A stretch of 5,695 nucleotides of DNA from Cellvibrionales bacterium (GTDB taxonomy: Bacteria; Pseudomonadota; Gammaproteobacteria; Pseudomonadales; JAHEGP01): positions 1 to 5,695 of the forward strand of contig JAHEGP010000203.1 in the NCBI GenBank assembly GCA_024645065.1, read 5' to 3'. Below the pieces are notes generated by a model. It was not told the DNA's origin. It was given only the letters and a program-made list of their open reading frames with translations, and searched no databases. Position numbers and translations under genes: made by a program. Shown here in pieces: positions 1 through 5,533 of the stretch. Numbering within the stretch: position 1 is the stretch's first letter; every line of letters starts with the position of its first letter.

Positions 1-120
1 ATCCAGGATGACCAGGTCCGTATCACCGGCAAAAAGCGCGATGACCTGCAGCGACTGATGGCCAGCCTGCGGCAACTGGACCTGGGGCAGCCGCTGCAAT
101 TCGTGAATTTTCGCGACTAG
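1..120 (+). CDS. yajQ: YajQ family (DUF520) protein, C-terminal fragment
   Basis: This is the last 39 codons of a gene that enters from the left edge and ends at TAG 118-120. The readable end contains ITGKKRDDLQ, then DLGQPLQF and the terminal NFRD. That is the characteristic ending of YajQ/DUF520 proteins, which are about 160 residues long, so roughly three quarters of the gene lies outside the window. Family knowledge: YajQ proteins are small cytosolic proteins with two ferredoxin-like folds. They bind nucleotides or nucleic acid, and some members (in Xanthomonas and Pseudomonas) are reported cyclic-di-GMP effectors. Whether this one binds cyclic-di-GMP cannot be judged from the fragment. 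No convincing hairpin-plus-T-run terminator follows it. The next gene on this strand starts 344 bp downstream, past the palindromic element. Confidence 0.9.
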   Translation: MQDDQVRITGKKRDDLQRLMASLRQLDLGQPLQFVNFRD

Positions 121-185
121 TGGCACGCGCCCACGGGGATCCGCGCGAGGCTCGGAGATCCTGCACGCTGGAAAAACGCAATAGC

Positions 186-189
186 GAGG
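186..189 (+). promoter_or_regulatory. Displaced native Shine-Dalgarno (GAGG) of the HMGR gene
   Basis: GAGG lies directly left of the element's CTAG target. If the element plus one TA is removed, the sequence becomes GAGG-CTAGTTGACT-ATG, which puts GAGG 10 nt before ATG 465. This looks like the ancestral ribosome binding site, now 265 bp further upstream because of the insertion. It is inferred from in-silico excision only. Confidence 0.5.
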
Positions 190-214
190 CTAGTACTCTT
201 TCAGGGTGATATTG
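190..214 (+). repeat. Left terminal inverted repeat of the palindromic element
   Basis: This 25-nt arm begins CTAGTACTCTTTCAGGG and is the exact reverse complement of 434-458. The first three bases (CTA) probably belong to the target rather than to the element, because CTAG is itself palindromic. Immediately to its left is GCGAGG, the likely former ribosome binding site of the HMG-CoA reductase gene. Confidence 0.9.
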
Positions 215-222
215 CCGTATTC

Positions 223-322
223 AGCGGATCGGGAAGCGGTTGAGCGCCAGGCGTGCCTCGCCGGCAATGGCGCGTCCTTACCAAGAGGCGCAACAACGCG
301 GGCGACCGCTTCCCGGTCCGCC
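223..322. repeat. Left internal arm (imperfect long hairpin)
   Basis: Positions 223-240 and 305-322 are inverted copies matching at 16 of 18 positions, with a perfect core GGGAAGCGGT / ACCGCTTCCC (231-240 and 305-314). Further in, GTGCCTC 253-259 pairs with GAGGCGC 285-291 (one G-T wobble). The arm folds on itself inside the larger palindrome. Its core (250-294) is also similar to the reverse complement of the right arm's core. Confidence 0.75.
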
Positions 323-328
323 CGGAGG

Positions 329-424
329 GAGCTTACCAGATGCTCCAATCCATCGTTGCAGCCTTTGAAAAGGGCGCGCCATTTCCTGCAGGCTACGCCT
401 TGACTTGAATCATCTGGTAAGCTC
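329..424. repeat. Right internal arm (hairpin with 14-bp perfect stem)
   Basis: GAGCTTACCAGATG (329-342) is exactly complementary to CATCTGGTAAGCTC (411-424). Inside, AGCC 360-363 pairs with GGCT 391-394. The tip is a near-palindrome centred on GGCGCGCC (373-380), flanked by GAAAA and ATTTC. With the left arm and the outer terminal repeats, a single strand of the element could fold as a three-way junction. Confidence 0.8.
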
Positions 425-433
425 TGCATGCGA

Positions 434-458
434 CAATATCACCCTGAAAGAGTACTAG
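434..458 (-). repeat. Right terminal inverted repeat, abutting the HMGR start
   Basis: This arm is the exact reverse complement of 190-214. On the plus strand it contains GAAAGAG (446-452), a purine-rich stretch 6 nt before TTG 459 and 12 nt before ATG 465. The repeat therefore probably contributes the present translation initiation region of the HMG-CoA reductase gene. Confidence 0.9.
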
Positions 459-464
459 TTGACT

Positions 465-1634
465 ATGGGAAACCGGATTCCAAGGGATAAACACCAGGAC
501 CATACCGAGGCCATGGCCGCGCAGCGACGTGAGTTTGCTTCTGCCCAGAGCGGAGTCGACTTCAAACACCTTGCCGCTTATTCCTTCGACCCCGCTGTGA
601 CCGCTGGCAACATTGAGAACTTTATGGGCGTTGCGCAGGTGCCGATTGGCCTGGCCGGACCCTTGCTGGTAAATGGCGAACATGCCCAGGGCGAGTACTA
701 TGTGCCCCTGGCCACCTCGGAGGGCACCCTGGTCGCCAGCTACAATCGCGGGATGCGACTGTTGCGAATGGCGGGTGGCGTGAAGGCCACGGTGGTGGAT
801 GATGCCATGCAACGGGCGCCGGTGTTCGTATTTGACGATGCCCGCGCCGCCCGGGAATTTGGCCGCTGGCTGGTCGACAATTTCGACGCCGTAAAGACCG
901 CCGCCGAAAGTAGCACCAGGGTGGGCCGACTGCGCAATATCGAGCAGTATCAGGCCGCCCGTATGATGCACTGCCGCTTCAACTACACCACCGGAGATGC
1001 TGCTGGGCAGAATATGGTGGGCAAGGCGACCTATTTTGCCTGTGAGTGGATTAAGCAACATTACCCGGGAGTCCAGAAATACCTGCTGTCGGGGGGGATG
1101 GATACCGACAAGAAACACTCCCAGCTCAATACCCTGCACACGCGGGGCAAGCGGGTGATTGCCGAGGCAACGATACCGCGGGCACTGATGGTTGAGGAGA
1201 TGGGCTTGCCCACCGAGACCCTGATGAGGATGCGGCTGGTGGGGCAGCAGGGAGTTTTCATGGCTGGAGCGGTCAACAACGGCTTGCACTCAGCTAATGG
1301 TATTACCGCGATCTTTATTGCGACCGGACAAGACGTCGCCAATGTGGCGGAGTCATCTTCCATCGTGTCCTACGCGGAGCTGGATGAGCATGGCAATTAC
1401 TACGTCGGCTTGACGATCCCGTCTCTCATCTGCGCCAGTTACGGGGGCGGTACCGCATTGCCGTCACAGCGTGAATGCCTGGAGCTGCTGGGCTGCTATG
1501 GTCAGGGCAAAGCCCGCAAGCTGGCTGAGATTATCGGGGCGACCGTGCTTTGTGGTGAATTTTCACTGGGCGCTGCAATTGTTGCGGGGGATTGGGTTTC
1601 AAGTCATGATCAATACGGCCGCAATCGCAAATAA
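465..1634 (+). CDS. Class I hydroxymethylglutaryl-CoA reductase
   Basis: The enzyme reduces HMG-CoA to mevalonate with NAD(P)H, the committed step of the mevalonate route to isoprenoids. The 389-residue protein is a soluble catalytic domain with no membrane anchor. Visible class I motifs, in order, are ENFMGVAQVPIGLAGP (51-66), PLATSEGTLVAS with catalytic Glu86, TGDAAGQNM (176-184), TDKK with catalytic Lys216, GQD with Asp290, GGGT (327-330) and the C-terminal SSHDQYGRNR with catalytic His381. These match human Glu559, Lys691, Asp767 and His866, so the enzyme should be active. Start choice: the related N-terminus I would expect begins shortly before an IPRD motif, which fits ATG 465. TTG 459 in the same frame is an alternative with better spacing (6 nt) from GAAAGAG. 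A palindromic element ends immediately upstream. No other mevalonate-pathway gene is in the window. Confidence 0.95.
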   Translation: MGNRIPRDKHQDHTEAMAAQRREFASAQSGVDFKHLAAYSFDPAVTAGNIENFMGVAQVPIGLAGPLLVNGEHAQGEYYVPLATSEGTLVASYNRGMRLLRMAGGVKATVVDDAMQRAPVFVFDDARAAREFGRWLVDNFDAVKTAAESSTRVGRLRNIEQYQAARMMHCRFNYTTGDAAGQNMVGKATYFACEWIKQHYPGVQKYLLSGGMDTDKKHSQLNTLHTRGKRVIAEATIPRALMVEEMGLPTETLMRMRLVGQQGVFMAGAVNNGLHSANGITAIFIATGQDVANVAESSSIVSYAELDEHGNYYVGLTIPSLICASYGGGTALPSQRECLELLGCYGQGKARKLAEIIGATVLCGEFSLGAAIVAGDWVSSHDQYGRNRK

Positions 1635-1657
1635 ACACGCCCCGAGCAGGATTTCCT

Positions 1658-1679
1658 CCCCGCGTCGCGGGGTTATTGC
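1658..1679 (+). terminator. Possible weak terminator after HMGR
   Basis: CCCCGCG (1658-1664) and CGCGGGG (1666-1672) form an inverted repeat whose realistic fold is a 5-6 bp GC stem with a 3-5 nt loop, followed by TTATTG. The position 23 bp after the HMGR stop suits a terminator, but the T tract is poor, so partial read-through into the DUF445 gene is likely. Confidence 0.35.
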
Positions 1680-1734
1680 CGGTGCCAATGCGACTGGCCT
1701 TGGCCGCTAAAAATCGGGAAATTCGGTAGGATCT

Positions 1735-2970
1735 ATGCCTATTCAAGCCTTTGTCCTGGAGTACTGGACGTATCTCACTATCCCCGTGGTCAGTGCCGTG
1801 GTGGGCTACGTCACCAATTGGCTGGCGGTAAAAATGATGATGTGGCCACTGGAGTTCAAGGGCATCGGCCCGGTTGGCTGGCAGGGTGTGGTGCCGGCCA
1901 ACGCCGTTAAGATGGCGCGGGTTGTTGTGGATCACAGCATAAAGCGGGTGTTGACCCAGGATGAGCTACTGGATCGAGTCGACGCGGTAAAGTGGATGAA
2001 GGAGGTCAACTACCGTCTCGAACCCGTGATCGAGGACGTTATCGACCAGGTGATGTCCGGAACCTCCAACTATGGTTTGCCGGTGGGTAATTTTGTCTGG
2101 AGTGCTGCGCCCGTCTGGATAAAACGAAAAGTCTATTCACAGGTGAAAGGCAATCTGCCTGATGTGCTCGAGAGTATCGTCGAGGATATGCGGGAAAACT
2201 CCGACGAGCTCATGGATATCAATGAAGTGATTATTGAGAAGCTCGGTGACAACAGTGACATGCTGGTCAATATATTTATGACCGCGGCTCACAGGGAGTT
2301 CAAATTTATCGAGCGCAGCGGGTTTTATTTCGGCTTGCCCCTCGGGATCCCGGTGATGTTCATTTGGTACTTTTATCCGTCGTGGTGGCTGCTGCCGCTG
2401 TGTGGCGGGCTGGTCGGTTATATCACCAACTCGCTGGCAATCTACATGGTGGAAAAGCCCCTGAATCCGGTGAAGATTGGTCCGTTGACATTTCAGGGTT
2501 TGTTTATCAAGCGCCAGAAGGAAGTTTCGCGTTACTACGGCAAGGTTTTTGCCAACGATTTGATTACCGCCGAAGTGGTCATTAACGAGATGATGAAAAA
2601 GCCGACATCAGTGGAGCGTCTGCGGCAATTAATCCAGCGTGAAGTCAAGGTGGCCATCGAGGAGTCCCAGGGAATACTCAAGCCGCTTACCGTTATGACC
2701 ATGGGGCCCCGGGAATACGCCAAGATCAGCCACATCATATCCGAGCGAGCGTTTGATGAATTTCAGCACCTGGACAAGCGCGCCTATCGCCAGATCGATG
2801 AGATGTTCGACATAGAAAACACCATTGCCGAGCGACTCGGGAACTTGGCGCCGGAGGAATTTTTCGAATTGCTCCATCCGGTGATCGAAGAAGACGAGTG
2901 GAAACTGATTGCGGTGGGCGCCGTACTTGGCCTGTGCGCCGGATTTTGGCAGTTGTCTCTGTTGACATGA
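1735..2970 (+). CDS. DUF445 family membrane protein
   Basis: A 411-residue protein of the DUF445 family, whose biochemical role is not established. The family signature appears twice: GYVTNWLAVKMM (24-35), followed by FKGIGPVGWQGVVP, and GYITNSLAIYMV (228-239), followed by KIGPLTFQGLFIKRQ. The protein is therefore an internal duplication of a membrane segment plus an amphipathic stretch. Hydrophobic segments lie near residues 13-33, 197-236 (probably two helices, rich in Trp/Tyr/Phe) and 390-410 at the C-terminus. The regions between are long, charged and probably helical, and likely sit on one face of the inner membrane. The start at ATG 1735 has AGG only 4 nt upstream (GGTAGGATCT), a tight spacing. 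The gene is 100 bp after HMGR and 51 bp before the next gene. The function is unknown; an envelope role is only a guess. Confidence 0.9.
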   Translation: MPIQAFVLEYWTYLTIPVVSAVVGYVTNWLAVKMMMWPLEFKGIGPVGWQGVVPANAVKMARVVVDHSIKRVLTQDELLDRVDAVKWMKEVNYRLEPVIEDVIDQVMSGTSNYGLPVGNFVWSAAPVWIKRKVYSQVKGNLPDVLESIVEDMRENSDELMDINEVIIEKLGDNSDMLVNIFMTAAHREFKFIERSGFYFGLPLGIPVMFIWYFYPSWWLLPLCGGLVGYITNSLAIYMVEKPLNPVKIGPLTFQGLFIKRQKEVSRYYGKVFANDLITAEVVINEMMKKPTSVERLRQLIQREVKVAIEESQGILKPLTVMTMGPREYAKISHIISERAFDEFQHLDKRAYRQIDEMFDIENTIAERLGNLAPEEFFELLHPVIEEDEWKLIAVGAVLGLCAGFWQLSLLT

Positions 2971-3021
2971 GATGCATTTCTTTTAAACCCCGCAAAAGTC
3001 GTGCGGCCTGGTTCGGGAACG

Positions 3022-3618
3022 ATGACGACGAGTCTTAATCGCTATGACAAAGACCCGGCCGGGAACATGCTGGTGGACGTTTCTGCGAGCAGGGCGGAAG
3101 ATTTATACAATGTTTTCGATCGCAGCTCACCTTACAGTCGACGGGACCTCGATGAGAACCTGGTCGACTACATCATCGAATGCGCCAGGGAATTGGCCGA
3201 TGAACCGTTTTCGATTCGGGTTTCACTGGCGTCGCCACCGCATGCCCCGATGCTTGGCCGCATCAAGCGGGGGATAAGCAATTATTTTGCCTACCGCGCT
3301 GAAGTGGAACGGCGCGAACATGCCCAGTTGATTCGCCGCTCCCTGCTGTTTTTTGCTCTAGGTTTGCTGATTCTGTTGGTCTCGATTTGGCTCAGGAAAT
3401 GGCTGGGCGAGGCACCTTCCGCGCTGGCGAGCGTGCTCAGCGAGGGCTTGACGGTCGCGGCCTGGGTGTCGTTGTGGGAGGCCCTGGCCGGGTTCCTCAT
3501 TGACTGGCTGCCCAAGCGTAAAAACCTGGCCCTCTATCGACGCCTGGCGGCGGCCGAGGTGGTATTCAGCAGTGCTGCAGACGATTTGGCGGCAGGCGTT
3601 GAGGACGCCAACAGTTGA
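3022..3618 (+). CDS. Uncharacterised two-helix membrane protein
   Basis: I do not recognise a named family with known function. From ATG 3022 it is 198 residues. The N-terminal ~100 residues are soluble and charged (RRDLDENLVDYIIECAREL near 40-58, likely helical). A basic/aromatic stretch (KRGISNYFAYRAEVERRE, 82-99) follows, then a first transmembrane helix near 107-123. After a short loop, a second hydrophobic segment (about 142-160) ends in DWLPKRKNLALYRRL, a positive stop suggesting the C-terminus is cytoplasmic. I recall similar unnamed bacterial proteins combining such a two-helix hairpin with a basic YRRL-type tail, but cannot confirm it. GTG 3001 in the same frame would add 7 residues; ATG 3022 is preferred because GGGA lies just before it, although that site is weak. 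It sits 51 bp after the DUF445 gene, so co-transcription is plausible. Confidence 0.8.
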   Translation: MTTSLNRYDKDPAGNMLVDVSASRAEDLYNVFDRSSPYSRRDLDENLVDYIIECARELADEPFSIRVSLASPPHAPMLGRIKRGISNYFAYRAEVERREHAQLIRRSLLFFALGLLILLVSIWLRKWLGEAPSALASVLSEGLTVAAWVSLWEALAGFLIDWLPKRKNLALYRRLAAAEVVFSSAADDLAAGVEDANS

Positions 3619-3713
3619 CCAGGCGGAGAAGTTTTCCTGACAGTTTCCGGTCAAAGCAAGTATCATTCCCGCTCCCGGCTTGCAGCTGTCGGCTCGCCAG
3701 CGAGTGCAGTTGC

Positions 3714-3771
3714 CCTGGTTTGCCTGGCTGCCACAGAGCGGGTAGTCGTTATGTGTTGCTTGCAAACCAGG
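3714..3771. repeat. 10-bp inverted repeat upstream of ampG
   Basis: CCTGGTTTGC (3714-3723) is the exact reverse complement of GCAAACCAGG (3762-3771), with a 38-nt spacer. No T tract follows, so it is not an evident terminator. It could be a regulatory site or chance. A separate perfect palindrome, CCAATATTGG, lies at 3781-3790. Confidence 0.4.
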
Positions 3772-3788
3772 CCATGCTTGCCAATATT
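3760..3788 (+). promoter_or_regulatory. Weak candidate promoter for ampG
   Basis: TTGCAA (3760-3765) and AATATT (3783-3788) are 17 nt apart. Each matches 4 of 6 bases of the sigma-70 consensus. The -10 candidate lies inside the perfect palindrome CCAATATTGG (3781-3790), and the -35 candidate overlaps one arm of the inverted repeat at 3714-3723/3762-3771. The 204-bp gap before ampG makes an independent promoter reasonable, but the match is poor. Confidence 0.25.
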
Positions 3789-3822
3789 GGATAATCGCAA
3801 CCAGAGTTTCCCCCGCGTCAAT

Positions 3823-5118
3823 ATGCTCCCGAAACAGTCCCAGCGTGAATTTTGGGCGACGATATTCAATCGTCGCATGTTGGTGTGCGTGCTCACGGGC
3901 TTCAGTTCCGGCTTGCCCCTGTACGTGATCTACCAGCTCATTCCCGCCTGGTTGCGCACTGAAAGCATCGGCCTGCGGGAGATCGGCTTTTTTGCGCTGG
4001 TCGGAATTCCCTATTCGTGGAAATTTATCTGGTCGCCATTGATGGACCGGTATTCCTTTCCGGTGCTCGGTCATCGGCGCGGCTGGATGTTAATCACACA
4101 GTTGGGTATCGGAGTGTCGATTGCGATGATCGGTTGGCTCGATCCCCGTGATTCGCTCTGGCCCATCGCCTATATCGCGCTGGCCATGGCGTTTCTCAGC
4201 GCCAGCCAGGATGTGGTGCTGGATGCCTTTCGACGCGAATACCTGCGCGATGACGAACTGGCGACAGGTAACTCAATCCACGTGCAGGCTTACCGGATTG
4301 CGGGTCTCGTACCCGGAGGGTTGGCGCTGATTCTTGCCGACTACATTCCCTGGCAGAGCGTTTTTCTGGCGGTTGCCTGTTGCATGGTGGTGGGGGTGAT
4401 CCTGACCTTGAGCGTAACGGACACGGTGCCGGCGGCGCAACGTCCCGCATCACTCAGGATCGCCGTGGTGGAGCCATTCAGGGATTTTCTGCGACGTTTT
4501 GGTGCTTTGGTCAGTCTTGAAATATTGCTGTTTATGTTCTTCTACAAGCTGGGCGACAATATGGCGACGGCGCTGTCGACGACGTTCTATATCGACCTGG
4601 GCTTCGAACTGAAGGAGATAGGTATCATTGCCAAGAATGCGGCGCTGTGGCCGTCGATCATCGGCGGCATGTTGGCAATTCCCCTGATGACGCGCTGGGG
4701 AATCAATCGTTCGCTGTGGATATTTGGAGTGGTGCAGGTGGTGAGCATACTCGGTTTCGTGGGCTTATCCCAGGCCGGACCCAACCCCTCGCTACTGGCG
4801 CTGGTTATCGCTTTTGAATATCTGGGCGTGGGTCTGGGCACTGCGGCATTTATTGCCTATATTGCCAGGATTACCAGTCCGCTGTTTGCAGCGACCCAGT
4901 TTGCCCTGCTATCTGCGGTGACGGCTTTGCCGCGCACGGTCGCAAACTCAAGCACGGGTATCATCGTTGAACATATCGGCTGGACATCTTTTTTCTGGCT
5001 CTGTGCATTACTGGCATTGCCGGGTATGTTGATGCTGGTTCGCATCGCACCCTGGAACGGTGATCGGGCGGCTTCCGGCTCCCCGGCTACTGCGGCTGCC
5101 AGTGACTCTGCCGCCTGA
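3823..5118 (+). CDS. ampG: AmpG-family muropeptide MFS transporter
   Basis: An inner-membrane major facilitator protein of the AmpG type. The family imports GlcNAc-1,6-anhydroMurNAc muropeptides from periplasm to cytoplasm for peptidoglycan recycling and, where ampC/ampR exist, feeds beta-lactamase induction. From ATG 3823 it has 431 residues and about 12 hydrophobic helices. Recognisable AmpG features are GFSSGLPLYV in the first helix, VGIPYSWKFIWSPLMDRY with the following GHRRGW (the MFS loop 2-3 motif), and SASQDVVLDAFRREYL followed by YRIAGLVPGG. It is shorter than E. coli AmpG (491), mainly lacking C-terminal extensions. ATG 3751 in frame would add 24 residues with no family resemblance, so 3823 is preferred, although neither start has a good Shine-Dalgarno sequence. 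Its last 32 bp overlap the convergent ATL gene, and its Ala/Ser-rich tail (GSPATAAASDSAA) is probably unconstrained. Substrate is inferred from family only. Confidence 0.88.
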   Translation: MLPKQSQREFWATIFNRRMLVCVLTGFSSGLPLYVIYQLIPAWLRTESIGLREIGFFALVGIPYSWKFIWSPLMDRYSFPVLGHRRGWMLITQLGIGVSIAMIGWLDPRDSLWPIAYIALAMAFLSASQDVVLDAFRREYLRDDELATGNSIHVQAYRIAGLVPGGLALILADYIPWQSVFLAVACCMVVGVILTLSVTDTVPAAQRPASLRIAVVEPFRDFLRRFGALVSLEILLFMFFYKLGDNMATALSTTFYIDLGFELKEIGIIAKNAALWPSIIGGMLAIPLMTRWGINRSLWIFGVVQVVSILGFVGLSQAGPNPSLLALVIAFEYLGVGLGTAAFIAYIARITSPLFAATQFALLSAVTALPRTVANSSTGIIVEHIGWTSFFWLCALLALPGMLMLVRIAPWNGDRAASGSPATAAASDSAA

Positions 5119-5398
5119 TCCGCGCACCGCTGAAAAAAACGCCCTCCTGCTCGAGCAACTGGCGCTGGCGCCGGTAGGCGTCGCTGTCCCTGGCAAAGCT
5201 GATCTCGCTGCGGGCATTGACCACCCGCTGCCAGGGTATGTTACTGTTGTCGGGTAAGCGCGACAGGATTCGCCCCACCAGCCGCGCCCGGCCCGGGAGG
5301 CCTGCAAGCTCTGCTACCTGACCATAGCTAGCCACCTGGCCGCGGGGTATGCGGCTTACGACCAACAAAATAGCCGCCTGGTGTTGCTTTGTGCCCAT
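5087..5398 (-). CDS. Alkyltransferase-like protein (ATL, MGMT-fold)
   Basis: A 103-residue protein of the MGMT-like DNA-binding domain family. ATL proteins bind O6-alkylguanine, flip it out and mark it for nucleotide excision repair, without transferring the alkyl group. The active-site cysteine of MGMT (PCHR) is replaced by tryptophan in PWQRV. From ATG 5398, Tyr25 (base flipping, SYGQVA), Arg39 (the finger, RARLVGR) and Trp56 fall at the same numbers as in Schizosaccharomyces pombe Atl1, which strongly supports both family and start. GTG 5404 is the only other start possible before an in-frame stop (TAA, 5425-5423). GAGG (plus-strand 5409-5412) lies 10 nt before the ATG. The usual His after the Trp is Gln57 here. 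The C-terminal end overlaps ampG tail-to-tail by 32 bp. E. coli YbaZ (Atl) is the comparable protein. Confidence 0.9.
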   Translation of the reverse strand: MGTKQHQAAILLVVSRIPRGQVASYGQVAELAGLPGRARLVGRILSRLPDNSNIPWQRVVNARSEISFARDSDAYRRQRQLLEQEGVFFSGARIRRQSHWQPQ

Positions 5399-5533
5399 GA
5401 CCACAGCGCCTCGACAAGGGGTTTAGCGAATCCTGCAGCAGTTGCGCCGCCAGGGCAATCTGCCGGTGCGTAAGCAAAGCACCATGATCAGCCTGGCGAC
5501 TGTTGGGCCAGTGACCAACCGAGAGTACAACTT

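Larger units (their letters stand above)
193..455. mobile_element. Palindromic MITE-like element with TA duplication in CTAG
   Basis: A 25-nt sequence at 190-214 (CTAGTACTCTTTCAGGG...) is repeated perfectly as its reverse complement at 434-458. Allowing three mismatches, the pairing continues to 32 of 35 positions (190-224 with 424-458). Both ends carry CTAG. The simplest reading is insertion into a CTAG target with duplication of the central TA (191-192 and 456-457), leaving a 263-bp element that begins GTACTC and ends GAGTAC. TA duplication, with CTAG preference for IS630 itself, is known for the IS630/Tc1-mariner superfamily, so a non-autonomous relative is inferred. No transposase is present. 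Two short open frames inside it, one on each strand, are by-products of the palindromy and resemble no protein I recognise. Together with short flanks it accounts for the 121-464 gap. The structure is directly visible; the family assignment is tentative. Confidence 0.75.

Noticed and set aside
400..405. TTGACT in the element as a -35 box for an outward promoter toward HMGR
   Set aside because: No acceptable -10 lies 16-18 nt downstream; the AT-rich AATATC is 28 or more bases away.
190..429. 79-residue minus-strand frame and 65-residue plus-strand frame (206-403) inside the palindromic element
   Set aside because: They share peptide pieces such as ADREAV only because the DNA is palindromic. 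They have no recognisable domain, and the minus frame ends exactly in the terminal repeat. Treated as non-coding unless copies show coding-type conservation.
393..1289. 298-residue minus-strand open frame
   Set aside because: It lies antisense to the well-supported HMG-CoA reductase, has no family resemblance, and is typical of a GC-rich shadow frame.
3751..3822. Upstream ATG extension of ampG by 24 codons
   Set aside because: The added residues (starting MCCLQTRPC) are unlike AmpG N-termini and cover the candidate promoter region; the family-like protein starts at 3823.
3358..4074. 238-residue minus-strand open frame
   Set aside because: It spans the ends of two supported plus-strand genes and the gap between them in antisense, and shows no domain.
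5328..5477. Minus-strand frame from TTG 5477 reading LLTHRQIALAAQLLQDSLNP, then running out of frame over ATL
   Set aside because: It looks protein-like but is only 49 codons, begins with TTG, overlaps ATL in another frame and has no recognised relative. It could be a remnant, but I cannot support it.
5522..5528. AGAGTAC before fxsA, matching the tip of the element's right terminal repeat
   Set aside because: Only seven bases match and the following sequence diverges, so this is likely chance rather than a second element end.
5503..5531. TTGGGC and TACAAC, 17 nt apart, as an fxsA promoter
   Set aside because: Transcription would begin inside the fxsA coding region, and the -10 would overlap the ribosome binding region.
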